Below, in pieces: positions 1-11,700 of a stretch of 64,000 nucleotides of DNA. The notes under the pieces are model-generated. The model was given only the letters and a program-made list of their open reading frames with translations. It was not told the origin of the DNA and did not search any database. The translations under genes were made by a program, and so were the position numbers. Position 1 is the first letter of the stretch; each line of letters starts with the position of its first letter. Location: NCBI GenBank assembly GCA_027922465.2, contig BQMF02000039.1, positions 124,001 through 188,000 on the forward strand. Direction: 5' to 3'. Origin of the DNA: Turritopsis dohrnii. Lineage: Eukaryota > Cnidaria > Hydrozoa > Anthoathecata > Oceaniidae.

Positions 1-727
1 GCTCTCGATATTTGAACGACAGCTCCGTGATGCTTTTGCATTCTCCAACAGCCTGGAGAAGTTCAGAAATGCCAATATCCGTCCCGCTTGGAGCATGGCA
101 GATCAAGGAAGAAGCACTGCGCCAATGCTTCCACCAGTCTGCTAAAACACATAACCGGCATTCCAAAACATTGCTGCCCCTCAGCATTGGGGATCGTTGT
201 TACATCCAGAACCAAACGGGGCATTGTCTTCTCAGCGATGGGATCGATCTGGCACAGTAGTAGAATCAAACAGTCATGACAACTAAACTATTGATGGTTG
301 ATGGCACCGGTAGAGTCCTTAAACGTAATAGACGATATCTCCACCGACGCTTTGTTCCAAACATCACTCCTCAAGTGCAGACGAAACTTGACACCCTGAA
401 CAGAACATCCTCGACTCCGCCACCTCTTGTAGTGACTTCACCACCTATTAAGATCAGTTCACCATTTTCAGACACACCACCTACCAGAACTGTACCAGTA
501 TCACATCCACAGTCAATTTTTATCTTTAGCAACAGCTATCTATTTTGGATCACTCCTCACCCCATTCATCGCCACCACACCTTTCGTTTGTTGAAGTTCT
601 TCCTGCCACCACAAAGATGGAGGACACTCCTGTCTCCCGGGTTATAGAAACTTCCCATCCTCCCCCAATTCGAGCTCGCCGAAATGTTCGACCTCCTGAC
701 AAAAACGTACCAGAAACTTGCCGTTGA
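1..727 (+). pseudogene. Ty3/Gypsy-type pol 3' end, frameshifted relic
   Basis: The translated frames together recall the end of a Gypsy-type polyprotein, just after the integrase core. About 120-215 encodes the KTLLPLSIGDRCYIQNQTG segment, about 228-270 reads RWDRSGTVVES in another frame, and 276-350 reads VDGTGRVLKRNRRYL in a third. These are consecutive parts of the usual integrase C-terminal region, here spread over three frames with stops between them. A Pro-rich tail and PPIRARRNVRPP follow, ending near 727. The element is cut by the window start, so LTRs cannot be judged. Recognition of the motif order is from family knowledge; the frame breaks are seen directly. It is almost certainly inactive. 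Confidence 0.75.
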
Positions 728-2186
728 CAAACTGGAGGGGGTGAAGGATATTAGTAAACATATGTGAATGATTTTTATCCACTTTAGGGGCGGATCCAGG
801 ATTTTAAACAAGTAAATCTGGAAGCGAAAAATATTAAATTTTTAAATGTCAGCTAGGGGTGTTGTTGGGGGGTGGTGAACTGGGGTCGGGGCGAAGGCCC
901 GAAAAGAAAGGGAGCTTTTCGAAGATATTGGGAGTATAAAAAAGGACGCGATAAGTGCTATAATCAACCAATCATCATAAGTTGTTTATACGGAAATCTC
1001 AAAGTTCCTATAAAAACGCAGTTGGGCGGGAAGAGACATAAAATAACAACAATGTGGTTTAGTTTGCCAAATTATGTTTTTTCTCAGATTGAACCGTCGT
1101 TCTTCTTTCTTCATGCTGCCGACAATGAAACCAGCCATGGACAAATTGGAAATCATACATGTGAATGGGTCGAAATGACTAAGTCTCATAAACCAAACCA
1201 TGCATACATGGATACCCCAAAAGGATATGATCATTCTTGCATATCCAGTAACCGATCAAATGACCAAAAAATGACAAAAAAAAAAAAAAATTAAAATGCT
1301 TAATAGAAGAACACAAGTTAATTTCAATGACTATCATCCAGAAGCAATGTATAAACAAATACAGTGATCAGCCTCAGGGTGCTGTGGGGTCAAGAGTCAC
1401 GGAGGACCAATGTTGTAGTGTTTGTAACGAATAACATGTTCAAACTGAAATTTGAATAAATAAACTATCTGAAAAATTTGACAAAGCTTAAACTAGAATA
1501 TAAGTATACAACTATTGAATATAAGTATATAAAGAGTGAACAAAGCAAAGTGAAAGGAAGATAAACATAAACATAAAGAAAACATACCAGCTTGCCTGAG
1601 TATGAAAAGACAAAGATGTTAATGATATATGTATTCCATGACCACTCTTTTGAATTGATGATAGAAAAGTGAAAGTGGATAAAATTAATAGTGAGAAATC
1701 AGAAAGTTATATAAAATACAGACCTAGAAAATACTGACTGAAATTGATAAATTAATAAAAATAAAATACTGACCAAGATATGACATATACTACAGAACAA
1801 AATGACGCAGAAATTGGCATTAAAACCCAAAGAAATGAAAAAAACACTGAAAAACATGAAAAATAAAGACCAAAATGAAAAAAAACACATGGAACGTGTA
1901 TATAAACAAACTGAAAATGACTAATAAAATTACTGAGAAATAAAGGAAAATGCCTTAACAAGTGCCTCCAGTTATGCATATGTCTTATGACAAAATCAGA
2001 TTTATGATTTAAGATATGTTCATTAAATTATTATAGATTCGTGAAGAAGAAAGTAAAAAATTAAAATTAAGAAGAGAAAAAGAAAAGTTAAGGGGGTGAC
2101 CATAATTATGAAACTAATTGGGCGTGTAAAATGAAGTCTTCTATTTTTATGACGCTGAATCGATCAATTACTGAAGAAATATTTAC

Positions 2187-2439
2187 CTCTATCTGTTGAT
2201 GGATGTGCATTAATGCAATTCCATTCAGTCTTTCTGACACCATGGTAGTTCTTGAGTAATCTTTTAACTGTCTCATGGCAAAAATGAGCATTCACAATGA
2301 CAAGTTGTGACAGGCAATGTACCAAGAATTTCACCTTCAGATTTTCAAAACCTGGGAAGTTGATGGCTTTTAAAGTGTCCGAAATATTGTCCAGATGAAA
2401 ACCTTCATACCCAGTCCAATATCTTTCCCAAAAATTCAT
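2187..2439 (-). other. Possible exon of unrecognised gene (weak)
   Basis: An antisense open stretch of about 84 residues, beginning MNFWERYWTGYEGF, ends at a plausible splice donor (AGAG then GTAAAT on the - strand). The sequence looks protein-like, with a helical Leu-rich middle (LVHCLSQLVIVNAHF). An in-frame stop sits just upstream of the Met, no acceptor is evident there, and no second exon was found. It could be a first coding exon, a pseudogene piece or chance. Confidence 0.15.
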
Positions 2440-3174
2440 AAGAGATAAGGTGATGGTAAATCATCTTTGTACAAGTCAACAAAAGAAAGGCATCTGTCTT
2501 TCCAATTATGGTTATTAGATTGATGTACCAAAGAAATTATTTTTGATGGTATGACAACCGAAACCTTTATGATCCTGCAGTCATCAAATCTATAATTCTA
2601 TACATTCACAAAAGTGACTTGTAAATGTTGAGCATTTACCTTTAGCTTTTCATAAACTCGAAGGTTGACCTTGAAACTCAATAAATGCAATAACTGAACT
2701 TTCATGTATTTACAGTATTACAAATAATGTTCCACAACTATAAATGCATGTCTATCAGTTCATCACGTTATAATATAACACTCATCTCAACTTCAAAGTT
2801 CCATCCATCTGTTAGAATACACAACTCTATAAATAAAAAAAATTATAGAGTCCCCTGATCTAAGCACCACTGTATGCATTGTACTACAACTTGGTTCATT
2901 TTTGGAACGACTCAAAGAAAAGCTAGGTAACTCCTCACACAGTTCAAAAAAATTCCACTTGAGGAACCATTTCCAGTCGGGCTAAAAATACATCATTACA
3001 TATAAGGGCAACATTTTCCCATCATCATGAAGCCATCTATGCTGCACCAGTCATGCTGATTTACCTACTATAAGATTATGCTAAGTGCATCTATACCCAT
3101 CTATGTATTTAGTAAAATAAAGTATATAAAAGCAAAAGTCAGAAATGTTTAATTGTCTGCCTACATCTTTTTGT

Positions 3175-3280
3175 GCGTCCCAAGTTCAAACTCTCGCGTC
3201 CCAAGTTAATAGCGCAAATCTAACTTGGGATAGAAAAGCCATCCCAAGTTCAACTTGGGATGTATTTGAACTTGGGACGC
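3175..3280. repeat. Nested inverted repeat built of CCCAAGTT
   Basis: The outer arms GCGTCCCAAGTTCAAA (3175-3190) and TTTGAACTTGGGACGC (3265-3280) are exact reverse complements. Between them lie further CCCAAGTT and AACTTGGG copies, including an adjacent ATCCCAAGTT and AACTTGGGAT pair at about 3241-3261. The whole could fold as nested hairpins. Its role is unknown; it may be the remnant of a small foldback element. Confidence 0.8.
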
Positions 3281-4044
3281 AACAGAGCTCAAACTCCATT
3301 GCAGTGTTTTTTAGAGTATGAAGTTTGTTTTGATTTTGTAAAATAACTTTTTGTGCAGCCTTTTCGGCTAAAGAGCAATTAAAATAGTTTAAATTTAATA
3401 TAACTGTAATAATGATAAATAAATACTATAATATAACGATTCAACTGAAACTTAGGTGGAGAAGAACGAAACTAAATTACTTTCTATTTTGGTTTGTCAG
3501 CTTTCTTTTCGATGCCGTCATTTCGTTCTGTTCTGTCGGACTCTCCCGTTCAAAATGGTTGATGAAAAATAACATGCACCAAAAGCACAGCACAGATTCT
3601 AATTTTCCGATAATTAAAAGCATACCTCAAGTTCATATGCGTTATTATTTAGGAAATAGATTTATGCAGGAAACATACCTAAACGTTCGAGCAAGAACAA
3701 ATCTATGAGAGCAAAAAGAAAAAAAAAAACTTTTTCGAAAAAAACAAATCAAAATCAAAAATCAAAGCGAAAAAAACTCCATCACAGAATGCTAGTCTTT
3801 CGATCGAAAGAAAATGTATCATGTGTTATGAAGAATTTTTTTCCCATTATTTTACCTTTAGTTCTTCACATTTCAGAAACAGTAACTTAACTCGGTCTGC
3901 ATTGTGTCATACATCATAGTTACTCGGAATAAACCCTGGTTAGGAAACTCCCGTGGCTTTCGCCCTGTTCGGCAAAATATGTTTTGATCTTATTTTGTTG
4001 CAATCACGTGACATTGATGGTGCACTTAAAAATTTTCTAACGTG

Positions 4045-5297
4045 ATGGCTGGTGCTGTGGTGAATGATTATCTTTTTGGTGATGACTTAGAGGCAGTTAT
4101 GAACGCATTAGAGGAAGATGTAGATTTGCAAGAGGAATTTTTAAATACAGCAAACAATGTAAGTGATTAGTTGTACCTAAGATGATGGAACTCAACTTAA
4201 ACTGGCTCAAAAAATTATCTACTGCATTCTTTTATATTATTATTTTTCTGACTTTGTTTTAGATTGAAGATGGAAAGTTTGTGTGTAATATTTGTGAAAA
4301 AGTATGTAAAAGCAAAGGATGGCTTACTCGCCATATGAAAAAACATTCAGCTACTGTGAAAAGTGAAAGAGTCGTACAATGTTTAACACAAGAACATATT
4401 TTTAATATATTATCAGAAGAAAAGGTGAAAGTCGAAAATAACAGCTGCTATAATACTGATTTATGTACGAAACTTAAAGAAACGAAAATTGAAGGAGATG
4501 ATATGTGGTTGATAGCATTAGACTTGTGGTCTGCATTCCAAAAACCATATGAAAAATTGTTAAAAAACAAAGATGCGGAAAACTTTTATAGCTTTTGCTA
4601 TTCAAACATTGTTGCTAAATCACAAGAATTTTTATCCATCTACCCAGATCATATGGCAACAATTTTGCTTTGTAAACTAACGGACAGATTGTTGCATCTA
4701 TCAAAAGGAGATACAGAATGTAAGACATCTGAATCAACAACCGATTTATCTGAAAAAGAGACACATGGCTTGTATTACATCACAGGATATATAATGCATA
4801 AACTTTATAAAAAAATGAAAAACTCCCCCAAATGGAATACTAGCACAAATCAACAAATAATGTCACTATTAAATGCAACCAAATTACATCCTGAGGAAAC
4901 AAAAGAAAACTTTACTTTTATGTCTAATCTTGACAGAGGTGGGCTTTGGTTTATAACTGAAGATTTGCAAAAACTAATGCACTTGGCAGAAAACTATTTC
5001 CGCAAAAATACAACCTCTCTCATAGATCATGTAATTGATTACAGAAGTATTTGTAAAAGCATTACTGATGATTCTTTTATTCAGAAGAAATGGGAAGATA
5101 TATGCACAAAATCTGAAGTCGAAATAGCAAAACATATCTCAAAAGATGTACTTTATAGTGTTATCAATTTATTTGTCAGGATACGCTCATTTACACATGC
5201 CAAAAACATTGTACAAAAGTTTAAAATAACACAACAAACTGCAAAGGACAAAGCTCTCAGGAAAAACATTAAACGTTCATGTGTTGAAGAAAAATAA
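4045..5297 (+). CDS. C2H2 zinc-finger accessory protein of the P-like element
   Basis: Two exons: 4045-4158 (38 codons, donor GTAAGT) and 4263-5297 (acceptor TTTTAG), phase 0, about 382 residues. Exon 1 encodes an acidic N-terminus (MAGAVVNDYLFGDDLEAVMN). Exon 2 opens with a single C2H2-like finger, VCNICEKVCKSKGWLTRHM followed by KKH, then a largely helical, Lys-rich region of about 300 residues with no domain I recognise. The gene converges on the transposase within one pair of TIRs, so it travels with the element. A DNA-binding or regulatory role is inferred from the finger. A related AVVND N-terminus is encoded in the second P-like element at about 13976-14056, which supports it as a conserved partner gene. 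The start was chosen as the first Met giving an open, spliceable frame. Confidence 0.75.
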
Positions 5298-5539
5298 CAA
5301 ATTTTGATAATGATATGTAATGTTATAATCTATTTACCAATTTCAGATCACCCACATATTACCAGTGAAAATCTTGCAAAATTTGTTTGGATTTTTCCTC
5401 ATTTTTCAATGTTTTTATCTTTCATTTCTGAGAAGTTTGGTTATCTGGAATAGGTATAAGTAAAGTAAAGATTATACAGTAATGGATTTTGTTCATATTT
5501 TATTCAACGAGCTTTACGCTTTGGTAATATTGTATTATC

Positions 5540-8137
5540 AATCTCAACCCAACTTTTTCGTTTATCATATCTTCCTCTTGTATTACCACTGCTGCACGAA
5601 ATACTTTTTTGTATGCGAATTGAGTTATCATTATATCCAAACATCTGTAAGTCTGGATTATCTGAACGTCAGCCTATTTGTCGCTGATTGCCAAAATACT
5701 CCTCAACTGGATCCTGGCAAAATCTCTCAGTGAGGACAAATTCCACACCATTACTCAACATGAATTTTATCACTTCCATGATTGCATAACATGGGCTTAC
5801 GCTTTCGAATGTGTTCATTCATTCCCCGCACATTCATGCAATCAAAAAAATTATCAATCATTTGACAATATCTTGCGGTTTCCACTGAATCATCTCCTCC
5901 ATATTGGTTTAATGCTTTAGCCATTGTAGTACTCAAAACCTGCGCTGCTAAATTCACTCTCATGACTGAGTAGGGGGTGAGGTTAATGTGATCAGAAGTG
6001 ATTCTAGGTAAGACTTTCAAGGGACTTTCAGCATCCATAACATACAAACTAGCTACATGCTTCCACAAAAGATATTTGCCATTATTCCACATACATCTGG
6101 TTTTGCGTCCACTCCCTGAATGATATAGACAATTCCTAGCAGTCTTTATCAGATGTGGTGGGTCACTGATAAAATAAATGAATCGGTCTTTGGAATACAA
6201 ATTTATAGTTCGATAGCAAACATCAGACATACTGCCACCATCCAAATCTTTATGCATGTGATAGAATCTCCTATTAGGTGATGCACCATCCGAGGTTGCG
6301 GCTATCACTTTTAGGTTGCATGTTATTTCCAATACAAAAATCCCTTCCCAAAACAATGGGAAAATCTGAGCTGAAGTTATACCATTTGTAGCAAAGTAAG
6401 CAAAAGAAAATTTCAAGTTACTAGTTAACCCCTGTATTAGAAATACCAGACAATGTGAAGCTAGTTTGTCCTGTCTATCTAGGGTAGCAAAATTAACAGT
6501 TGGATTTCCAAGATCTGTGAATCCAATCAACTCACCAGTAACTTTGTCGAATACAAGATTTGACCTTATTTTCATCTCATCAAATAACAAGACAACATAA
6601 CGCTGAGTTTCGGTAAAACACTCAGTTAATTTAACCAGCTCATCAATAACAGCTTTGTTGAATCCTGGTTTGGGTTTGACAAAATTTCGATAATCACGGA
6701 GTGTTCTTTGACTCGGTAAAACAAGGACACCACTGTTTCTTAGTTCCTCATAACAAGAAGGAGACTTAGCAGCCAATGATAGACAGAACCTTATGATCAT
6801 TGGATGAAAACGCACACCTTTAGCATTAGATGAAAATAGCTTTTGCTGTTGTTGCCAAAACAGATTCATGAAATCAGTTATATTTGCCTTATCTGCATTA
6901 CTAAAAATCTTGATGAGATCTTCACTCATTTGATGATCTACTGAAAGGCTTGAATTTTGTAACTCAACTGTCATTTCGTCGATTCTTTTCTGCAGTTGCT
7001 TACAGTGTAATCTTTTCTCTTGCAAAGCTAATCCCAGCCTTTCTCTTGAAGTTTGAGATACTAGAGCTTTTGGTTTAGCTGGTATCAGTACACGCTTTGA
7101 CTTGGCAGATGAAATCTTCATATACGATTTGTTAATACCTTGACACGATTCACAAACGTCTATTTCACCAAGTAATATTTCACAGTCTGAGTGTCTGTAC
7201 ATTTCCAAACAACTAAATGGTACATTTTCATCTAAAAGTGGGTCATGCACTCTAGGTACTGAATGTCTAATGATATTTTTATTACTACTGTTGGTATATT
7301 TAATTCCCTTGCAGACAGTGTGACTTGTAATTTGTGATACTAAATCAATGATATTGACATTCCGAATTGATCGTTTATACTTTCGGTACAGAATGTGAGT
7401 TTCAGGAAGAAACCAAGCAAACATTGAAATTGTAAATCCCATACTATCATCTACAACTACTTCAAACTGTGGCAAACTCAAAGAATCGGAAGAATACAAT
7501 TGAATTAAAATTCTATCTTCTAATCTAGTTAATTTCCATGCCTGTAGTGTTTTCAATTTCTGAACTCTACTACAAAATTCTTCAAAATCAACATATACAA
7601 GTGATTCCTTGACATCATCAACATGAAGTTTATCATTAACAATACTTCTGTATGGTCTGTTAGGTCTAGGCTTTGTGGTAATACTTTTCTCATACATGTT
7701 CAAAGAAGGCAATGCTCCAAAAACTGGTTTCTTTTTCACCATTTTCTCTGAATAAACTAAATGTAAAACTACATACAGTATACTGGGAAAAGTGGGTCAA
7801 CTGTTTAACAATAATGACTGCATTTGTTTACTTTCACCTTATGTATATATAATGTGAAATTTATAAGCAAAGCAATATACATTCTAAATAAACTGAAATA
7901 CCTACATGACTCTATATCTTTTGCCAAGAAATGTTTTTCGCAGGTATAAACAGAATCATTTTCAATTTGCTTCTTGAAGGCTTTATCCACAGTTCGTGTC
8001 TTTGTAATTACAGACAACCATGCCTCTCTCCATTTTTTGTATTCTTCGTTCTTAGCTGCAGGTAATTTAAAAATACCAATTCCTTTTGTTCTTCTGCAGC
8101 TCCCACAACCAAACACAGAACAATTCACTCCTGGCAT
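5540..8137 (-). pseudogene. THAP/P-type transposase, C-terminus broken
   Basis: Exon 1 (8137-7906) encodes a THAP domain with zinc ligands C6, C11, C66 and H69 (C-x4-C-x54-C-x2-H). Joining it to 7768 removes a 137-bp intron and keeps the frame into a 663-codon block (7742-5751). That block has a coiled-coil-like Arg/Glu-rich segment at about 230-265. RNase H-like acidic positions are visible at LLFDEM (D388 of the block) and ATSDG (D485), followed by the conserved SDPPHLIK (526-533). After ...RKRKPML the frame is disrupted. The family's typical tail resumes in another frame ([18 protein letters not shown], about 5730-5680), then hits a TGA where Arg is expected. The junction lacks residues normally found between these motifs, so a deletion is likely. 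The THAP domain binds TIR DNA in this superfamily; activity of this copy is doubtful. Confidence 0.8.
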
Positions 8138-8277
8138 GTTTAGTGTGTATGGGAACCATTTTCTTTTCTGTGTGCACCGTTAATATCACGTGATCATAAA
8201 TAATGCGGATCAAAACATTGAACGATAGTGGCGCGAGTTTCCTAACCAGGGTTTATTCCGAGTAACTATGCATACAT

Positions 8278-10070
8278 ATACCGTGAAAAAAATATAACTG
8301 TTCTAGAGTGTTAAAGCCAGCGGGCGGAGCTTCCATATTACCAGAGAAACACACCATCTGCTTAACTCAAACCCGATTAATAATTACGTCACATTTCGGA
8401 TTTTAATCCGTGCTTTTGGTGCATGTTATTTTTCAACAACCGTTCAAATCGCGAATTGAAAGTCCATTCGCAAAGTTTGCGAAAATTTCTTCCCGCGAAA
8501 TTTCTGACTTTAAAGTAATCTCTGTGTAGTAATGAACAGCCAACTGGTAAAAAAATATAGCAGATACATTTAGGGGGTGCAAAAAGGAAATAGTGCCTAG
8601 CTGATATTCCAACCAAAGTAAAAGCAACAGCAAAAAAAATGAGAAAAACGCATATGTTTCATGATATTTGGACGTAAAAAACATATACAGACAAGGAGTA
8701 TAATATAATATATTATACAATATTATATAGTCTAAACATAAATGAAAATTAACAAGTGAGTTCGCTGTACGTTTTTGAAATGAAAACCAAAGATTTGGAA
8801 TCAAAATCCTTTTTAGGGCTTTTCTGTTATGATAAAAAACATATTTTCACTTTACATACGTTTGTTTCATTATCTAGTTGTTCATTACAAGAATCAGTGT
8901 TACTTGCGTGTATATACTTTTGTCAATGTCGTTGTCTTCATTTGTATCAGCATCAATCTCAGAATCTTATTTTTTGGGTGGTGAAACTTTATGCAAAAAC
9001 AAAACTTTTTACCATGTCAAATTTTCCCTTTCGGCTTAGTTCTTCAGAAAATGAAGAAAGAAGAAAACGAACAATTTCTACATCTTCGGAGGAGTTCTGC
9101 TTTTCTAGCGATACATTAGCATCAGTTTCAATAATGGTCATAAAATTAAATTTTGCTATGTGTGGCGTATGGACAAAATGATTATTAAAATCATTAACAT
9201 AATAATACCAAACATTATATATTTTCGGGAGGCATTTGGAATGAATAATTCAAACGAACGAATAGTTATTATATAAAAAGTCGCGAGCACCCTTCAGGTT
9301 CACTTTTCTGGAAATGAAAAAAAAAAATGACTGCAAATCCATGTAATATTTTTTGTGAAAATATTTAAAGGTGGCCAGCATATAATTTCGTGAATCCTAA
9401 GAAAGCAAAACATCGCGTACACAAAATGTTGCAAAAGTCGCGAGAACTTTTATGCTCCCGATCTTTTGTGCCTTTAAATACTACGATGAACTTTGTCTGT
9501 ATCTCAGCAAATTCTATTCACATATTCTCGGGTTTCATAGAAAAAACACAATTATATAATTTGTTCTGGACAATTAATTTATATCGACGTGAATGTACAA
9601 AGTAAAGAGTCCTAAGGTACAAATTATAGCCCATGAGCTAGGTCTCAAAATTTGACAACTAGGGCTCAAGTGGGGGAGTAAGGTTTGATAGGTTTTTTAG
9701 CAACCTTAAGGCATATATTTTAAGGAATAATATGTCCCGCTGTGTGAATCGGTAGCAAATTCTTAAGGTTTCCAAGCAAAATGCAAAATAGGTCCCTTCT
9801 TAAAAATGCTCATATCTTTTGATCAAAACTGTCTCAAATTTTGACAGTATGTAGAGATTATAATGAAAATTAAGAAAAATGAAAAAAAATTGGAAACTTT
9901 TTTATCAGGGGGTTACGTACACTTCGTGCTATCCACACATTTATGTTTTGCTTGGGAAATTTTAATTTGAAGACGCACACCTTGGATTTGGTTGGGTTTT
10001 CTTTTAATCACTCACCCCACTCAAGGTCGAAGCCACTACAAGAAGTGGGGCTACATATTCCGGATGTTCA
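8278..10070. other. Intergenic AT-rich sequence
   Basis: No gene is recognised. A 26-bp segment at 8410-8435 is an exact reverse complement of 3563-3588 on the far side of the P-like element. A short AT palindrome lies near 8700-8730. The ORFs in this stretch are short and lack domain features. Confidence 0.5.
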
Positions 10071-10076
10071 TCATAG

Positions 10077-11269
10077 CAGGCTTTGTAATATGAAAAAAGG
10101 AGGTGTGTGACGTCTCGCACGCCTAATCAAGAATTAAGGCGTTTTAGACGTGCTAATTATCACTCCCCTGAAGCTGTTCAGGAGTGTGATGGTGTGCGAT
10201 CCAAGACATCGTTATTATTCTTATGTTCTAATGGAAACGAAATTTTTGATCCCTAGTCAACGTGTATTTAATGTTTCTGTGAGGAGTTACGAAAAATTTA
10301 CGAAAGAAATCTCCAGCTAATGAATGGTTTTGTTCAAAACGTAACAAATGTTTATTTTATTAATGCAATTCAATCTTCTCATTATGAGTCACGCGATCAT
10401 GCTAGCGCTCGATATAACCTTCCTAGAATTAGTTAAGAAATACTTTTAATTCGCACGTAGATGCTCTAAAAACATGCTCAACTTATTATAAAAGTTTTCG
10501 AGGTCAATTGACAACGAAAGATAACTGCCGTATAAGTGATTATTCACTAATTTGCTGTTGCTAGGGAGAACGACCACCGTTGCTAAGGTAATTTTGAAAT
10601 TTCCTTCGTTATACGAATTCATTTGTTCACCTAATGAAAGAATATGAAAACATAAGTGGTACCAGCAGGACTTGTTTTCGTGTTATTCAATGAAATTAAA
10701 AAGCATCTTAGTTTCCAGCTCCCTTTACAGTAACAGTGAAATGGAAGCTTAACTGGTATTTCCACAAATGGAAACTTGCGCGAATTAAAATAACAATTCT
10801 GCTGGCTGGTTGCACACCTCTCATGACAAGACCTGGGTGCTTCCTCAAAAAATGTTTTAATACATAAATTTAAAGCTAAAAATAGAGCGTTTTGTGAGAA
10901 GCAGGTGTTTTTTAATACTCAAGCAATACTCCTCACAGGATGAAATGTTTATTATTCTTATGACGAAATATCTTTATTTTTAATAGTAGACACCATTGTT
11001 TAAAAAATGTCTACATATTTTTTCATACACACGTGGGGTGTTTCTTCATAGAAACTTTCTGTATTAGAAAAAACCCCAGAAATCATAAGGAATGAAAAGA
11101 AATAATAAATTAAATAAAAAAAATTGACATATAAATTATACGTAGAGATAATCGAGGCGTGCGAAATGCAGCACGTCTCAAGCAATTCAAGAACTGTTAA
11201 GGTGTGCTTTTTGTTGCACGTCTGAAGATTTTAAGGCGTGCGATCGCACGCCTCATATTACAAAGCCTG
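10077..11269. mobile_element. Non-autonomous TIR element with GGCGTGCGA subterminal repeats
   Basis: The ends are inverted copies: CAGGCTTTGTAATATGA at 10077-10093 and its complement ending at 11269. A 6-bp direct repeat TCATAG flanks it (10071-10076 and 11270-11275). Palindromic GGCGTGCGATCGCACGCC-type words crowd the right end (11232-11252), with degenerate copies near the left end and at about 11155-11215. No transposase is visible. A CAG terminus recalls hAT-type elements, but the 6-bp duplication does not settle the superfamily. Confidence 0.7.
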
Positions 11270-11700
11270 TCATAGCGTTAATCTCCCTGACTAGCCTTCA
11301 TTTCCCCCGAAATACATCAGGGAATCTTTGTTGAGATAACAAAGCTGTCTGTTCTGTACAGTCGATAGACTGAAGCGCACCTAGTGTCAGTGGAGTCAGT
11401 CTAGTCATAGAAATACGAAAAGAGAAAGAATCACAACGTTCAGCTGTTCTATTCAATTTTCTATTGTTCTTTTCTAACAATCGGTTAGAACCGTGTCCTT
11501 GGTATTAGGCCTTTTAGCGCGCAAAAAAAAACATATAATTAGTCCCACGAGAATTTTACTGACAAGTAACGAGAAAATTAGAGGTTTTTCCTATCAAATT
11601 ATTTATGGTTTCCCCCCATTAAACGAAGTCTTGATTGGCTTAAGTTAATCACAGATAAGTGGAAGGCAATCGAGTTAAACATTTATTAATTCAAACTTAA

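Larger units (their letters stand above)
728..3907. other. Noncoding AT-rich stretch, no convincing gene
   Basis: No ORF here has recognisable domains. The + ORF at 872-1294 ends in a poly-A run (about 1268-1291) and looks like chance or retroposed sequence. A GGGGCGGATCCAGGAT motif lies at 787-802 and has a near-identical inverted counterpart at 52560-52575. The other visible structures are the CCCAAGTT inverted cluster at 3175-3280 and one weak exon candidate at 2187-2439. Confidence 0.5.
3915..8270 (+). mobile_element. P-element-like (THAP) DNA transposon, 4.36 kb
   Basis: The element is bounded by 36-bp terminal inverted repeats that match exactly as read (3915-3950 and 8235-8270), starting CATAGTTACTCGGAATAAAC. 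The flanking sequence CATACAT is duplicated at 3908-3914 and 8271-8277, giving a 7-bp target-site duplication. Inside are two convergent genes: a two-exon C2H2 gene on the + strand and a THAP transposase on the - strand. Terminal CA, TIRs of about 31 bp and a THAP-type transposase are features of the P superfamily, although canonical P elements give 8-bp duplications. The transposase C-terminus is damaged, so this copy is probably not autonomous now. Confidence 0.9.

Noticed and set aside
872..1294. 140-codon + strand ORF ending in poly-Lys
   Set aside because: The end is a poly-A run, composition is not protein-like, and no motifs, splice sites or homologous pattern were seen.
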